Shown: piece by piece, positions 15,257-23,104 of the stretch
How the letters are laid out: every line of letters begins with the position of its first letter
Numbering within the stretch: position 1 is the stretch's first letter
NCBI GenBank assembly: GCA_036496025.1
Contig: DASXLW010000187.1
Coordinates: forward strand, 1-26,436
From: PALSA-505 sp036496025
GTDB lineage: Bacteria > Actinomycetota > Actinomycetes > Streptosporangiales > Streptosporangiaceae
Length of the DNA: 26,436 nt
Direction: 5' to 3'
Notes under the pieces: generated by a model
The model's database searches: none
What the model was told of the DNA's origin: nothing
What the model saw: only the letters and a program-made list of their open reading frames with translations
Made by a program: the position numbers and the translations under genes

Positions 15257-16567
15257 ATGACCACTGAGCCGCCGTTGCAGGTGGAGAGCCGGGAAGAGCT
15301 TGTCTACCTGCTCGGCGAGGCCTGCGAGATCGAGCATGGCCTGATGTGCGAGTACCTGTACGCGCAGTTCTCGCTTAAGCGCACCGCTGGCGAGGGCCTG
15401 ACACCCGAGCAGGTCACGCGGGTGCAGGCATGGGAAGCCCTGCTGATCGACGTGATCAAGCAGGAGATGCTGCACCTGGCGCTGGCCACCAACATCTTGA
15501 CCGCGGTCGGCGCGGCACCGCATTTCGAGCGCCCCAACCTCCCGATCCTGTCGCGGTGGTATCCGCCCGGAGTGCAGATCGCATTGCTGCCGTTCGGTGA
15601 GCGGGCGCTGCGTCATTTCATGTACCTCGAGCGGCCGGAGGGGATGACGCTGGAGGACGCCGAGGGCTTCGCCGCACAGCCGGGCATCCAGCCCCTGGCC
15701 AGCATCGGCCGGCCGGTCGCCGCGGTGCCCGAGCCATGGCAGACGGTGGGCCATCTGTACCGGGGAATCGAGGCCGGCCTGGCCCGCCTGTGCGACCGCT
15801 ACGGCGAGGACGCCGTTTTCATCGGGCCGCCGGCCGCGCAGGCCGTCACCGCGACCTTCGAGTGGAAGGAATTGAGCGCGGTCACCGGCCTGGCCTCGGC
15901 GAGCCGGGCGATCGAGCTGATCGTGGAGCAGGGCGAAGGGGCGCGGGGCGACTGGGTCAAGTCGCATTTCGGCAAGTTCACCGGGATCCTGGAGGACTTC
16001 CTCGCCGTGCAGGCGGCCGACCCCAGCTTCGACCCGGCGCGGCCGGTAGAGCCCGCCTATGTCCGGCTGCCCCCCGATGTGGAGTCGGGGATCCTGATCG
16101 AGGATCGGGTCACGGCCCGGGTGGCTGATCTGTACAACGGCCTGTACGAGGCGATGCTGCAGGTCCTGAGCCGGTACTACGTTCATCAGGGCGAGACCCC
16201 CGCCGAGCTGGAGACCCTGGCCCGGACGGCCAAGCACCTGATGAACTGGGTGATGCGCCCGCTCGGCTCGGTGCTGACCACCCTGCCTATCGGGCCATCG
16301 ACCCCCGGCCGAACCGCCGGCCCGGCCCTGGAGATCACCCGGCCCGCCTACTTCGTGCTGCCCCACCGCGAGGCCGCCTGGAAGATCATCACCGAACGCC
16401 TCGACGCCCTGACCAGGACCTGCACCGCACTCGCGCGAGAGCCGGGCCTGAGCGCGCTCGGCGACCTGGCGGCCAAGCTGCGCTCGATGCACGAGGATGT
16501 GCGCAAGCACCTGGACGAGCGCGTCAGGGCAGTGCCGCCGACTGTGTTACAGGCCCGCGGCGGCTAG
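15257..16567 (+). CDS. Ferritin-like protein, iminophenyl-pyruvate dimer synthase family
   Basis: A 436-residue protein. Residues 21-35 (EACEIEHGLMCEYLY) and 66-80 (VIKQEMLHLALATN) give the paired helices with Glu/His metal ligands (E24, E32, E70, H73) of a ferritin-like four-helix bundle. The match is to PF12902, whose known members (VioB, RebD) couple indole-imine units in violacein and rebeccamycin synthesis. Many relatives occur outside such clusters with unknown roles. No tryptophan oxidase or other pigment gene is next to it here, so a violacein-like role is not supported. The C-terminal ~200 residues are alpha-helical and end in a helix bundle (EDVRKHLDERVRAV). ATG at 15257 has GGAGGCGAGG upstream. 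The stop overlaps the convergent gene by 21 bases. Confidence 0.8.
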   Translation: MTTEPPLQVESREELVYLLGEACEIEHGLMCEYLYAQFSLKRTAGEGLTPEQVTRVQAWEALLIDVIKQEMLHLALATNILTAVGAAPHFERPNLPILSRWYPPGVQIALLPFGERALRHFMYLERPEGMTLEDAEGFAAQPGIQPLASIGRPVAAVPEPWQTVGHLYRGIEAGLARLCDRYGEDAVFIGPPAAQAVTATFEWKELSAVTGLASASRAIELIVEQGEGARGDWVKSHFGKFTGILEDFLAVQAADPSFDPARPVEPAYVRLPPDVESGILIEDRVTARVADLYNGLYEAMLQVLSRYYVHQGETPAELETLARTAKHLMNWVMRPLGSVLTTLPIGPSTPGRTAGPALEITRPAYFVLPHREAAWKIITERLDALTRTCTALAREPGLSALGDLAAKLRSMHEDVRKHLDERVRAVPPTVLQARGG

Positions 16568-18319
16568 TGCGATCGTTGTGGTTTCCAGGTAGCGGTGAAC
16601 CAGGGGAATGGTGGCCGCGCCTTCGCCCACCGCGGACGCGACCCGTTTGACCGATCCGTGGCGCACGTCACCGGCCGCGAACACCCCGGGCAGGCTGGTC
16701 TCCAGCGGCAGCGGCGGGCGGCCGGGAGGCCAGCCGGTGTCGGTGTCGCCCAGCACGTCTGGTCCGGTGAGGATGAACCCCTGCTGGTCGCGTGCCACAC
16801 CCTCGCCGAGCCGTTCGGTCCGCGGCTGCGAGCCGATGAGGACGAACAAGGCATCAGCCGGGACGCTCCGCCGCACCCCGGAAGCGGTGTCCTGGAGCAC
16901 CAGCGATTCGAGACGGCCGGTGCCGGTGCCGCCGGCCACCTGCACGCGGTAACAGACGTCCACGTTCGGGGTGGCGCCGATCTCGCGGATGAGGTAGTCG
17001 GACATGCTGTCGGCCAGCGATTGGCCGCGCGTCAGGACCGTCACCCGGCTGGCCCATTTGGCCATGTGCAGCGCGGTCTGCCCGGCGGAGTTACCGCCTC
17101 CGGCGACGAACACGTTCCGCCCGCGCATGGCCGGGGCCTCGCTCACCGCGGCGCCGTAGAAGACCCCCTGGCCCTGCAGCGCCTCCAGGCTCGCGATACC
17201 AAGCCGCCGGTAGGCAGCGCCTGTCGCGATGACCACGGTGCGCGAGGTCAGGGTCCTGCCGTCAGACAGCCGCAGCCTGTAGCGGCCGTCCTCGCTAGAC
17301 AGTCCCTCGACCTGCCGCATGTACAGGAACGTGGTGCCGAAGGTCCAGGCCTGCCGCCAGGTCTCCTGCGCCAGCTTGGCGCCGCTGACGCCCTGGGAGA
17401 AGCCAGGGTAGTTGCGGATCATCGAACTGGTCCCCGCCTGGCCGCCGACGGCCTCATGCTCGACCACCACGGTACGCAGGCCTTCTGAGGACGCATAGAC
17501 CGCGGCAGCAAGCCCGGCCGGGCCGGCGCCAACCACCGCCACATCGAAGACCTCCCCGGGCGAGATCGGTGTCATGACGCCGAAGGCGTCCGCGATCTCC
17601 AAATTGGAGGGGTTGACCAGCACCGGCCGTTCAGCCCCGAACCGGAGCACGACAACCGGCAGTTCCGGCAACTCCAGGCCGAGTTCGCTCAGCATCCGCC
17701 GGCCCTGCCCGGACGCGGCGTCATAGAACCCGGCCGGGACCCGGTGCCGGGAGAAAAGGTCACGCAGCTCCTGAGACCGCGCGGACCAGCGCTCGCCAAT
17801 CACCCGCACCGCCTCGAAGCCTCCGCCGCGCCCGCTGCTCCATTCCCTCAGGAACTCGGTAATCGGGCCGTGGAACTCCTCAGCCGGGCTCTGCACCGGG
17901 CGCGTCACCCAGTGGTCGATCGTGCCCAGGGTGACCGCGTCGAAGACCGACCGCACCGATTCCCAGTCACCCCAGCCCACCGCGGCCACCCGAAGCGCCG
18001 TCGGGTCGATCCGGCGCACCCCGGCAAGCACCGCCAGGCCATCCCGGTCCCGCGGTCCGACCCCGCCGATGACCAGCGCAACCGGCAGCCCAGCCGCCCG
18101 CAGATCTCGCATCCAGGATTCCACCTCCGCGGGCCGGTCGCAGACCACGATCTGATAATCCGCGCCATACCGTTTGCACAGCTCCCGGCGCAGGACCTCG
18201 CGGGCGCCAGGCTCGCCGCTGATAACGACGATGGCCGCCTGCGCTCCCGCGGCCTCACTACCCACGGCAGCGGCGAGCTCCTTACACGGAGCGCCGGCAA
18301 AGCCAGCTGATGCAGTCAT
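16547..18319 (-). CDS. Fused pseudo-response-regulator / thioredoxin-reductase-like flavoprotein
   Basis: A 590-residue, three-part protein. Residues ~28-160 are a response-regulator receiver fold (AIVVISGEPGAREVLRREL). Residues ~175-250 are a glutaredoxin/thioredoxin-like domain without CxxC (ERWSARSQELRDLF, then PVVVLRFG). From ~257 comes a class-II pyridine nucleotide-disulfide oxidoreductase: FAD site VVGAGPAGLAAAVYA, NADPH site AGGGNSAGQTALHM and the final FAD motif GVFAAGDVRHG. Where thioredoxin reductase has CATC, this protein has YGAAVSEA, so it cannot make the usual dithiol and must pass electrons another way. The receiver lacks the acidic pocket, the phospho-Asp and the Lys. ATG at 18319 has GGGGGAC upstream; GTG 18331 is an alternative. 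The order matches the fused response regulator/thioredoxin-disulfide reductase family of actinobacteria. Confidence 0.88.
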   Translation of the reverse strand: MTASAGFAGAPCKELAAAVGSEAAGAQAAIVVISGEPGAREVLRRELCKRYGADYQIVVCDRPAEVESWMRDLRAAGLPVALVIGGVGPRDRDGLAVLAGVRRIDPTALRVAAVGWGDWESVRSVFDAVTLGTIDHWVTRPVQSPAEEFHGPITEFLREWSSGRGGGFEAVRVIGERWSARSQELRDLFSRHRVPAGFYDAASGQGRRMLSELGLELPELPVVVLRFGAERPVLVNPSNLEIADAFGVMTPISPGEVFDVAVVGAGPAGLAAAVYASSEGLRTVVVEHEAVGGQAGTSSMIRNYPGFSQGVSGAKLAQETWRQAWTFGTTFLYMRQVEGLSSEDGRYRLRLSDGRTLTSRTVVIATGAAYRRLGIASLEALQGQGVFYGAAVSEAPAMRGRNVFVAGGGNSAGQTALHMAKWASRVTVLTRGQSLADSMSDYLIREIGATPNVDVCYRVQVAGGTGTGRLESLVLQDTASGVRRSVPADALFVLIGSQPRTERLGEGVARDQQGFILTGPDVLGDTDTGWPPGRPPLPLETSLPGVFAAGDVRHGSVKRVASAVGEGAATIPLVHRYLETTTIALAAAGL

Positions 18320-18431
18320 CTCGTCCCCCACAGGCCCTCGTTTGAGATCGGTACGAGGCTCAAGCTATTAACTGCATCGTTCGCGCACCGTTCGGGTTCC
18401 AGCTACGTCGCGCTCGGCGCGGGACGGCCCG

Positions 18432-19610
18432 TCAGGACGCCGAGCGGATGGGGTGGACGTACCAGTCTTTGCCGGCGTTGTGGGTGACATACAGCTTGCC
18501 GGGGCCGTTGAGCAACCAGGACGGCGTCCCCCGTGCGATCCAGGCTTCCCGGTCAGTGACGTAGTGGATATCGTTCCAGCCGGCCCCGCCGTCCGAAGAC
18601 GCCCAGACCATGGTCCACGTGGTGCCGCCGTGGGTGTTGTTGATGTAGATGAACGACCCGTCGGAGACCGAGGCGACGGCCAGGTCGCCCGACCGCGACA
18701 CGGCCAGCTGCGACTGGTAACCGTAGGCACCCACCATCCCGGCGTAACGGTAGCTCGCGGCGGCATCGGTCGAGGTGTAGACGAACTTCTGCGCCTTGCT
18801 GAAGCCGGGGTTGCCGACGCACAGCAGCGCGACGTTCGTGGCCGAGGTGGCGACCGCCTGGACCAGCGGGACATCGGGTGTCGCTGGCTTGTCGCACGGC
18901 ACCGTACGGGCGGCGAAGTGCTGCCCGCCGTCGGTGCTGGCATAGAACTTGTCCTTGCTACCGGTGATGTCCTCCTGCGGGTCGACGACATAGACGCTCT
19001 GGCCGTGGACCGCCACGTCCCCGCGCGTGCTGCGCGGCAGCCGCATCGGGATGCGGGTCCACCCGGCCCCGGTGAGCGTGCTGGTCCGCCACAGGCTCAG
19101 CTGCCCGGTGCAGTTGCGGAAGCTCGCCCATTTGCACGGTGAGACCAGCGCAAACGCGGCGCTGGCGTTGGATGCCAGGTCGAGCACCTGCCCGCCGCCC
19201 CCGGGGACGGCCATCCTGGTCCAGGTGCGCCCGCCGTTGCTGGTGCGGAACAGGTACGGGCCAAAGGCGAACCCGGCCTTCGCGGTGGCGAAGGCGACCT
19301 CGGTGACGCCGGGCCGGCCTGGCTCGCCGATGCGGGCGATCGGCGCGGCGACACTGCCGCGCCGCTGCCAGATCTTGCCGCCATCGGTGCTGCCGATGAC
19401 GGAGGTGCAGACCGTGCCGCCGCACCGGGCGTGCCCCAGCGCCCACCCCCGCAGCGGCGAGATCCACGTGATCGAGTTGGCCGCGAACCCCCGCGGAACC
19501 GGCGTCGTTGCAGCGGCACCCCCGGCGGCCGCCGAAGTCAGGCCAGCCACCGTGATCGCGGTCACCGCGACGACTCCTGGCCTGACAAGAACGCGCAATC
19601 TTCGGCTCAT
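18432..19610 (-). CDS. Secreted Asp-box (BNR/sialidase-like) beta-propeller protein
   Basis: A 392-residue protein with an Arg-rich N-terminus (MSRRLRVLVRPG), a hydrophobic core VVAVTAITVAGLTSAAAGG and small residues, which is a signal peptide. The mature part carries at least five Asp-box motifs: STDGGKIW, TSNGGRTW, STDGGQHF, SSDGGAGW and the variant THNAGKDW, spaced as in six- or seven-bladed propellers of the sialidase/VPS10/photosystem stability-factor type. The catalytic Arg triad and Tyr of true sialidases are not evident, so enzyme activity is not claimed. Cys pairs (CGGTVC, CKWASFRNC) suggest disulfides. ATG at 19610 has GGGGTGG upstream. It lies 24 bases after the LLM oxidoreductase stop and is probably cotranscribed with it. 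Confidence 0.82.
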   Translation of the reverse strand: MSRRLRVLVRPGVVAVTAITVAGLTSAAAGGAAATTPVPRGFAANSITWISPLRGWALGHARCGGTVCTSVIGSTDGGKIWQRRGSVAAPIARIGEPGRPGVTEVAFATAKAGFAFGPYLFRTSNGGRTWTRMAVPGGGGQVLDLASNASAAFALVSPCKWASFRNCTGQLSLWRTSTLTGAGWTRIPMRLPRSTRGDVAVHGQSVYVVDPQEDITGSKDKFYASTDGGQHFAARTVPCDKPATPDVPLVQAVATSATNVALLCVGNPGFSKAQKFVYTSTDAAASYRYAGMVGAYGYQSQLAVSRSGDLAVASVSDGSFIYINNTHGGTTWTMVWASSDGGAGWNDIHYVTDREAWIARGTPSWLLNGPGKLYVTHNAGKDWYVHPIRSAS

Positions 19611-19634
19611 CGGACCACCCCGCAACATTCGAGG

Positions 19635-20624
19635 TCAGCTTGCGAGTCCGGGGATCACCTTCTCGGCGAACAGGTCGATGCTGGAACGGTCATAGGCCGC
19701 GTCAGCGAAGTAGCAGATCGCGTAACCGAGACCGAGGTCGCGGGTCCGCGCAAGCCGCTCGGTGATCTGCTCGGGGGTGCCGATCAACCCCTCGGACTCG
19801 AACTCGGCCAGCTCCTCCTCTAGCGCCCTCGCGGGGACCAGCGGCTCGTAGTGCGCCCGGAGCCAGGCCACCTTGTCGGCCACCTCCCGCTCGGTCTCGC
19901 CGGTGATCACGTTGAAGCTGGCGGAGCGGGTGATGGCACCGAAGTCGGTCCCGACCTCCGCGCAGTGCCGGGCGAGGATCTCGGACTTGCGGGCGAACGC
20001 GTCAGGCTCGCCGTCGAAGTTCGTGTACTGCGCGTACTTCGCCGCGATCCGCAGGGTCTTGCGCTCGCCGCCGCCGGCGATCCACAGCGGAATGCCGCCC
20101 TCCTGCAGCGGGAGCGGCCGGCCGATCGCGCCGTGCACCTGGTAGTGCTGGCCGGCCAGGGTCGCCGTGCCGGCGGTCCAGAGCTGCCGCATGATCTGCA
20201 CGCCCTCGTCGAGCAGGCCGAGCCGGTCGCCGGCGCTGGGGAACCCGTAGCCGTACGCCCGCCACTCGTGCTCGTACCAGCCGCCGCCGATGCCCATCTC
20301 GGCCCGGCCGCCGGAGACCACGTCGACGGTGGCGGCGACCTTGGCGAGATAGGCCGGGTTCCGGTAGCCCATGCACGTGCACATCTGGCCGAGCCGTACC
20401 CGCGTCGTCGCGGCAGCGAACGCCGCCATCAGCGACCAGGTCTCGTAGGTGGCCTCTTCGGTCGGGACTGGGACCGTGTGGAAGTGGTCGTAGACCCAGA
20501 TCGACTCGAACGGCGAATCGTCGGCGGCTTGGGCGAGATCCCGCATCGCGGCCCAATGTGCGGCCACGGGTATCCCGGCGAGGTCGAGGCGCCAGCCCTG
20601 AGGGATGAATATTCCGAATCGCAT
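19635..20624 (-). CDS. LLM-class (probably F420-dependent) oxidoreductase
   Basis: A 329-residue luciferase-like TIM-barrel protein. It opens MRFGIFIPQGW and continues with FESIWVYDHFHTVP, TTRVRLGQMCTCMGYRNPAYLAKVAATVDVVSGGR, GIGGGWYEHEWRAYGYGFPS and PLWIAGGGERKTLRIAA, the series of motifs that form the F420/FMN pocket in this family. Length is typical. In actinomycetes most such proteins use coenzyme F420, but FMN cannot be excluded from sequence; the substrate is unknown. The ATG at 20624 is the first in frame and matches the family start. It is first in a two-gene unit with the Asp-box propeller and is divergent from the TolB-like pair. Confidence 0.9.
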   Translation of the reverse strand: MRFGIFIPQGWRLDLAGIPVAAHWAAMRDLAQAADDSPFESIWVYDHFHTVPVPTEEATYETWSLMAAFAAATTRVRLGQMCTCMGYRNPAYLAKVAATVDVVSGGRAEMGIGGGWYEHEWRAYGYGFPSAGDRLGLLDEGVQIMRQLWTAGTATLAGQHYQVHGAIGRPLPLQEGGIPLWIAGGGERKTLRIAAKYAQYTNFDGEPDAFARKSEILARHCAEVGTDFGAITRSASFNVITGETEREVADKVAWLRAHYEPLVPARALEEELAEFESEGLIGTPEQITERLARTRDLGLGYAICYFADAAYDRSSIDLFAEKVIPGLAS

Positions 20625-20955
20625 GGCCGCAGCCTATTGCGGGAGGATTGCCCGCCGTAGCCGGGACGGGGAAGGCGCCGGCGCCGCTGCCGGACCAGCG
20701 CCGCTGGCCGGCTGCCTGTGTTCCTGGCCGCCGCACCCGGCGCGCGGCGCCACCCGCCCTGACCAGCCATGTGATCTGTCTGTGAGGTACCTGGGGCATG
20801 CTGCCGTGACGGTCTAACGGCACTGGGGGGGTCCATCATGTGCCATCTCTCTCGGCGGCGGGCGACGTTGCTGCCGCGGCAACGCGCGTGCCGATCCGCG
20901 ACCCTGGAACTCGCCGATCGGCCGCGGTGACCGGCCGCAACCCTAGGAGCAAGGC
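20625..20955. other. Divergent intergenic region, LLM oxidoreductase / TolB-like pair
   Basis: 331 bases between divergent genes. The first ~130 bases are GC-rich with no recognisable feature. At 20802-20807 and 20817-20822 TGCCGT and ACGGCA form an inverted repeat with a 9-base spacer, which may be an operator or RNA hairpin, followed by a G-rich run (20825-20831). A possible short ORF occupies 20838-20930. The Shine-Dalgarno of the first TolB-like gene is AGGAG at 20945-20949. Confidence 0.5.
20838..20930 (+). CDS. Possible 30-residue upstream ORF
   Basis: ATG at 20838 follows a G-rich run (GGGGGGG) at a Shine-Dalgarno-like distance. It encodes a basic peptide beginning MCHLSRRRATLLPRQRAC, ending 25 bases before the first TolB-like gene. 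Basic, Cys-containing leader peptides precede some actinomycete operons, but this one does not match the standard pattern I know. It may be chance. Confidence 0.25.
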   Translation: MCHLSRRRATLLPRQRACRSATLELADRPR

Positions 20956-22014
20956 ATGAAGCGCTCAACACGGCCTCATCGGGTGATCACGGGCTCACGG
21001 GCGTTCGCTGCGTTCGCGGCGTTCGCAGCGGCCTGTTGCCTGGCCGCGATCCCGGCCGCCGCGAGTACCGCGACCGCGTCCAGCGCCGCTCGGCTGGATG
21101 CGGCGCATCCCCGGTGGCCGGCTGGCGTGAGGGCAGCCCGGGCCAATGGCCGGATCGCGTTTCCCCAGTGGGACCTGCTGCCCGGCGGCAACCTGTCGGG
21201 TCACTCGAATGTGTACACGATCAACCCGAACGGCACTGGCCGGCGCCAGCTCACCCACGTGGGCAAGACCCGGGCCGCCGGGGCGCCGGACTGGTCGCCG
21301 GACGGCACCAGGATCGTCTACGAGAGCAACCAGACCGGTGATTACCGGATCTGGGTCATGAACGCGGACGGCTCCGGGCAGCGGCGGCTCACCAACGATC
21401 CCGGATTCATGGACCTGGTACCCGCCTGGTCCCCGGATGGCCGCCACATCGTGTTCAGCCGGTGCACCGAGCAGCCGGGCGGCACCGGCTGCGATCTGGA
21501 GGTGATGACCGCCACGGGCGCCGGTGTGCGGCGGCTGGCCGGCGGCCACTGGACCTGGGTCCGCGCGGAGTACTCCCCGGACGGCCGGCACATCGTCGCC
21601 GGATCGGACCGGGGCGGCTTCCTGGGCGCGCTGTGGGTAATGCGGTCCAACGGGACCGGCCTGCACCGGATCACCGGGCCGTCGCTGCAGGCGTACTGGC
21701 CGGACTGGTCCCCCGACGGCCGTCGCATCCTGTTCACCGACAACTGCTGCCAGTTCGGCAGCAACTTCTGGACGGCCCGGCCGAACGGGACCAGGTTGCG
21801 GAAGCTCACTGACTTCGGCCCGGCGCCGCTGCAGGGCGGTTTCGCGAGCTATTCACCCGACGGTCGGCGAATCGTCTTGCAATACAACGGGAAATGCCCG
21901 GCGCGGGGGCTCTGCCAGTACTTCTACGTGATGAACGCCGACGGCTCCGGCCTGCGTGCGGTGCGCACGGGGGTGCCCAACACGTTCCTCACCGACTGGG
22001 GACCGGCCCGCTAG
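20956..22014 (+). CDS. Secreted TolB-like (PD40) six-bladed propeller protein, copy 1
   Basis: A 352-residue protein. ATG at 20956 has AGGAG 6 bases upstream. The signal peptide is long, with the repeated stretch AFAAFAAFAAACCLAAIP and small residues. The mature domain has six units of the form NADGSGQRRLT ... WSPDGRHIVF, the PD40/TolB blade repeat. TolB-like propellers usually bind proteins or glycans; no catalytic domain is attached. Paired Cys (CTEQPGGTGC, DNCCQF) are at the same places as in the next gene. It is separated from that paralogue by 28 bases and is probably cotranscribed with it. Confidence 0.85.
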   Translation: MKRSTRPHRVITGSRAFAAFAAFAAACCLAAIPAAASTATASSAARLDAAHPRWPAGVRAARANGRIAFPQWDLLPGGNLSGHSNVYTINPNGTGRRQLTHVGKTRAAGAPDWSPDGTRIVYESNQTGDYRIWVMNADGSGQRRLTNDPGFMDLVPAWSPDGRHIVFSRCTEQPGGTGCDLEVMTATGAGVRRLAGGHWTWVRAEYSPDGRHIVAGSDRGGFLGALWVMRSNGTGLHRITGPSLQAYWPDWSPDGRRILFTDNCCQFGSNFWTARPNGTRLRKLTDFGPAPLQGGFASYSPDGRRIVLQYNGKCPARGLCQYFYVMNADGSGLRAVRTGVPNTFLTDWGPAR

Positions 22015-22042
22015 CAGGTCGCCGAGATTAAGGAGAGCCGAC

Positions 22043-23077
22043 ATGAGACGAGCAACAGGCGCATCCAAGCGGCTGGCCGTGGCCGCCGCGCTCGCGGCGG
22101 GCTGCCTGACGATCAGCGCCGCACCGGCCCTGGCGGCCGGCTCTCCGGCCGCGGGAAAGGTGGTCGCCGGATCGCCGGGCGCCAGCCGGGTAACCGCCAA
22201 TGGCCGGATCGCCTTCTCCGACTTCATCACTCACCAGATGTACACCGTCAACCCCGACGGCACCGGGCTCGTCCAGCTCACCCGCGAGCCGGCCGGGATC
22301 GCGGCACGCTGGCCCAACTGGTCGCCCGACGGATCCCGCCTGCTGTTCGTCCGGTACAACCCGTCGAACGGCATGGGCCGCATCTGGATCATGAACGCCA
22401 ACGGGACCGGCCAGCGCCAGCTCACCTCCGACACCCCGGGATACCGCGACTACCAGCCCAAGTACACCCCCGACGGCCGGCGCATCGTGTTCACCCGCTG
22501 CTCCCCCGGCGACGGCCTGTGCGCGATCTGGATCATGCGCGCCGACGGCACTCACCGCCGGCTGCTGGTCCCGTTCATCACAGCACCTAACGAGACCAAC
22601 AACTTCGACCCGGCGGTCTCGCCGGACGGCCGCCATATCAGCTACGAGCGGTTCGGGTTCCACGGCATCGCTTCGCAGGTCTGGATGGCCGGCATCGACG
22701 GCAAGCACGCGCACCCGCTCACCGCGCCTCGGCTGCAGGCAGTGGCGGCGGCCTGGTCACCGGACGGCAGCCACCTCACGTTCGCCGGCAATTGCTGCCG
22801 GGCGCAATCCAGCGTCTACGTCATGCGGGCTAACGGCACCGGAGTGCGCCGGCTCGCCACATCGAAGTGGCCCAACAATAACTTCGGCCCCGTCTACGCA
22901 CCCAGCGGGGGCCAGATCGCGTTTTCCAGCGACCGGCGCTACCCCGACTTGTGCTGCGAGAACCTGTTCGCGATGCGCCCGAACGGCACACGGCAGCACC
23001 TGATCGCCACCGGCAACAAGGGCGTGGCCGACATCGCCTGGGGGCCGGCGCCAGCAGTTCCGGCGGTCGGGCGCTAG
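22043..23077 (+). CDS. Secreted TolB-like (PD40) propeller protein, copy 2
   Basis: A 344-residue paralogue of the preceding gene. ATG at 22043 has AAGGAGA about 6 bases upstream; the longer frame from 21956 overlaps the first copy and is rejected. The signal peptide is RRATGASKRLAVAAALAAGCLTISAAPALAAG. Six PD40 blades follow, for example NANGTGQRQLT ... YTPDGRRIVF and RANGTGVRRLA. It keeps the copy-1 landmarks: NGRIAF just after the signal, a Cys pair in the second blade (CSPGDGLC) and an adjacent CC in the fourth (GNCCRAQ). Two tandem copies suggest duplication and divergence, perhaps as partners or as alternative binding proteins at the cell surface. Confidence 0.85.
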   Translation: MRRATGASKRLAVAAALAAGCLTISAAPALAAGSPAAGKVVAGSPGASRVTANGRIAFSDFITHQMYTVNPDGTGLVQLTREPAGIAARWPNWSPDGSRLLFVRYNPSNGMGRIWIMNANGTGQRQLTSDTPGYRDYQPKYTPDGRRIVFTRCSPGDGLCAIWIMRADGTHRRLLVPFITAPNETNNFDPAVSPDGRHISYERFGFHGIASQVWMAGIDGKHAHPLTAPRLQAVAAAWSPDGSHLTFAGNCCRAQSSVYVMRANGTGVRRLATSKWPNNNFGPVYAPSGGQIAFSSDRRYPDLCCENLFAMRPNGTRQHLIATGNKGVADIAWGPAPAVPAVGR

Positions 23078-23080
23078 AGA

Positions 23081-23097
23081 GCCAGCCGGGTGCTGGC
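23081..23097. terminator. Hairpin between convergent TolB-like copy 2 and moeA
   Basis: GCCAGC (23081-23086) and GCTGGC (23092-23097) form a perfect six-base-pair stem with loop CGGGT. It lies in the 27-base gap between two convergent stops and could end both transcripts. No U-tract follows. Confidence 0.45.
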
Positions 23098-23104
23098 ATG
23101 GGCG

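Noticed and set aside
15158..16510. 450-codon minus-strand open frame opposite the ferritin-like gene
   Set aside because: Its Gly/Gln/Arg-rich sequence has no domain; the plus strand encodes a recognisable ferritin-like protein with metal-ligand helices.
18409..18421. CGCGC-TCG-GCGCG stem-loop downstream of the Asp-box propeller gene as a terminator
   Set aside because: A 5-base-pair CG stem with a 3-base loop is expected often by chance at this GC content, and nothing around it strengthens the call.
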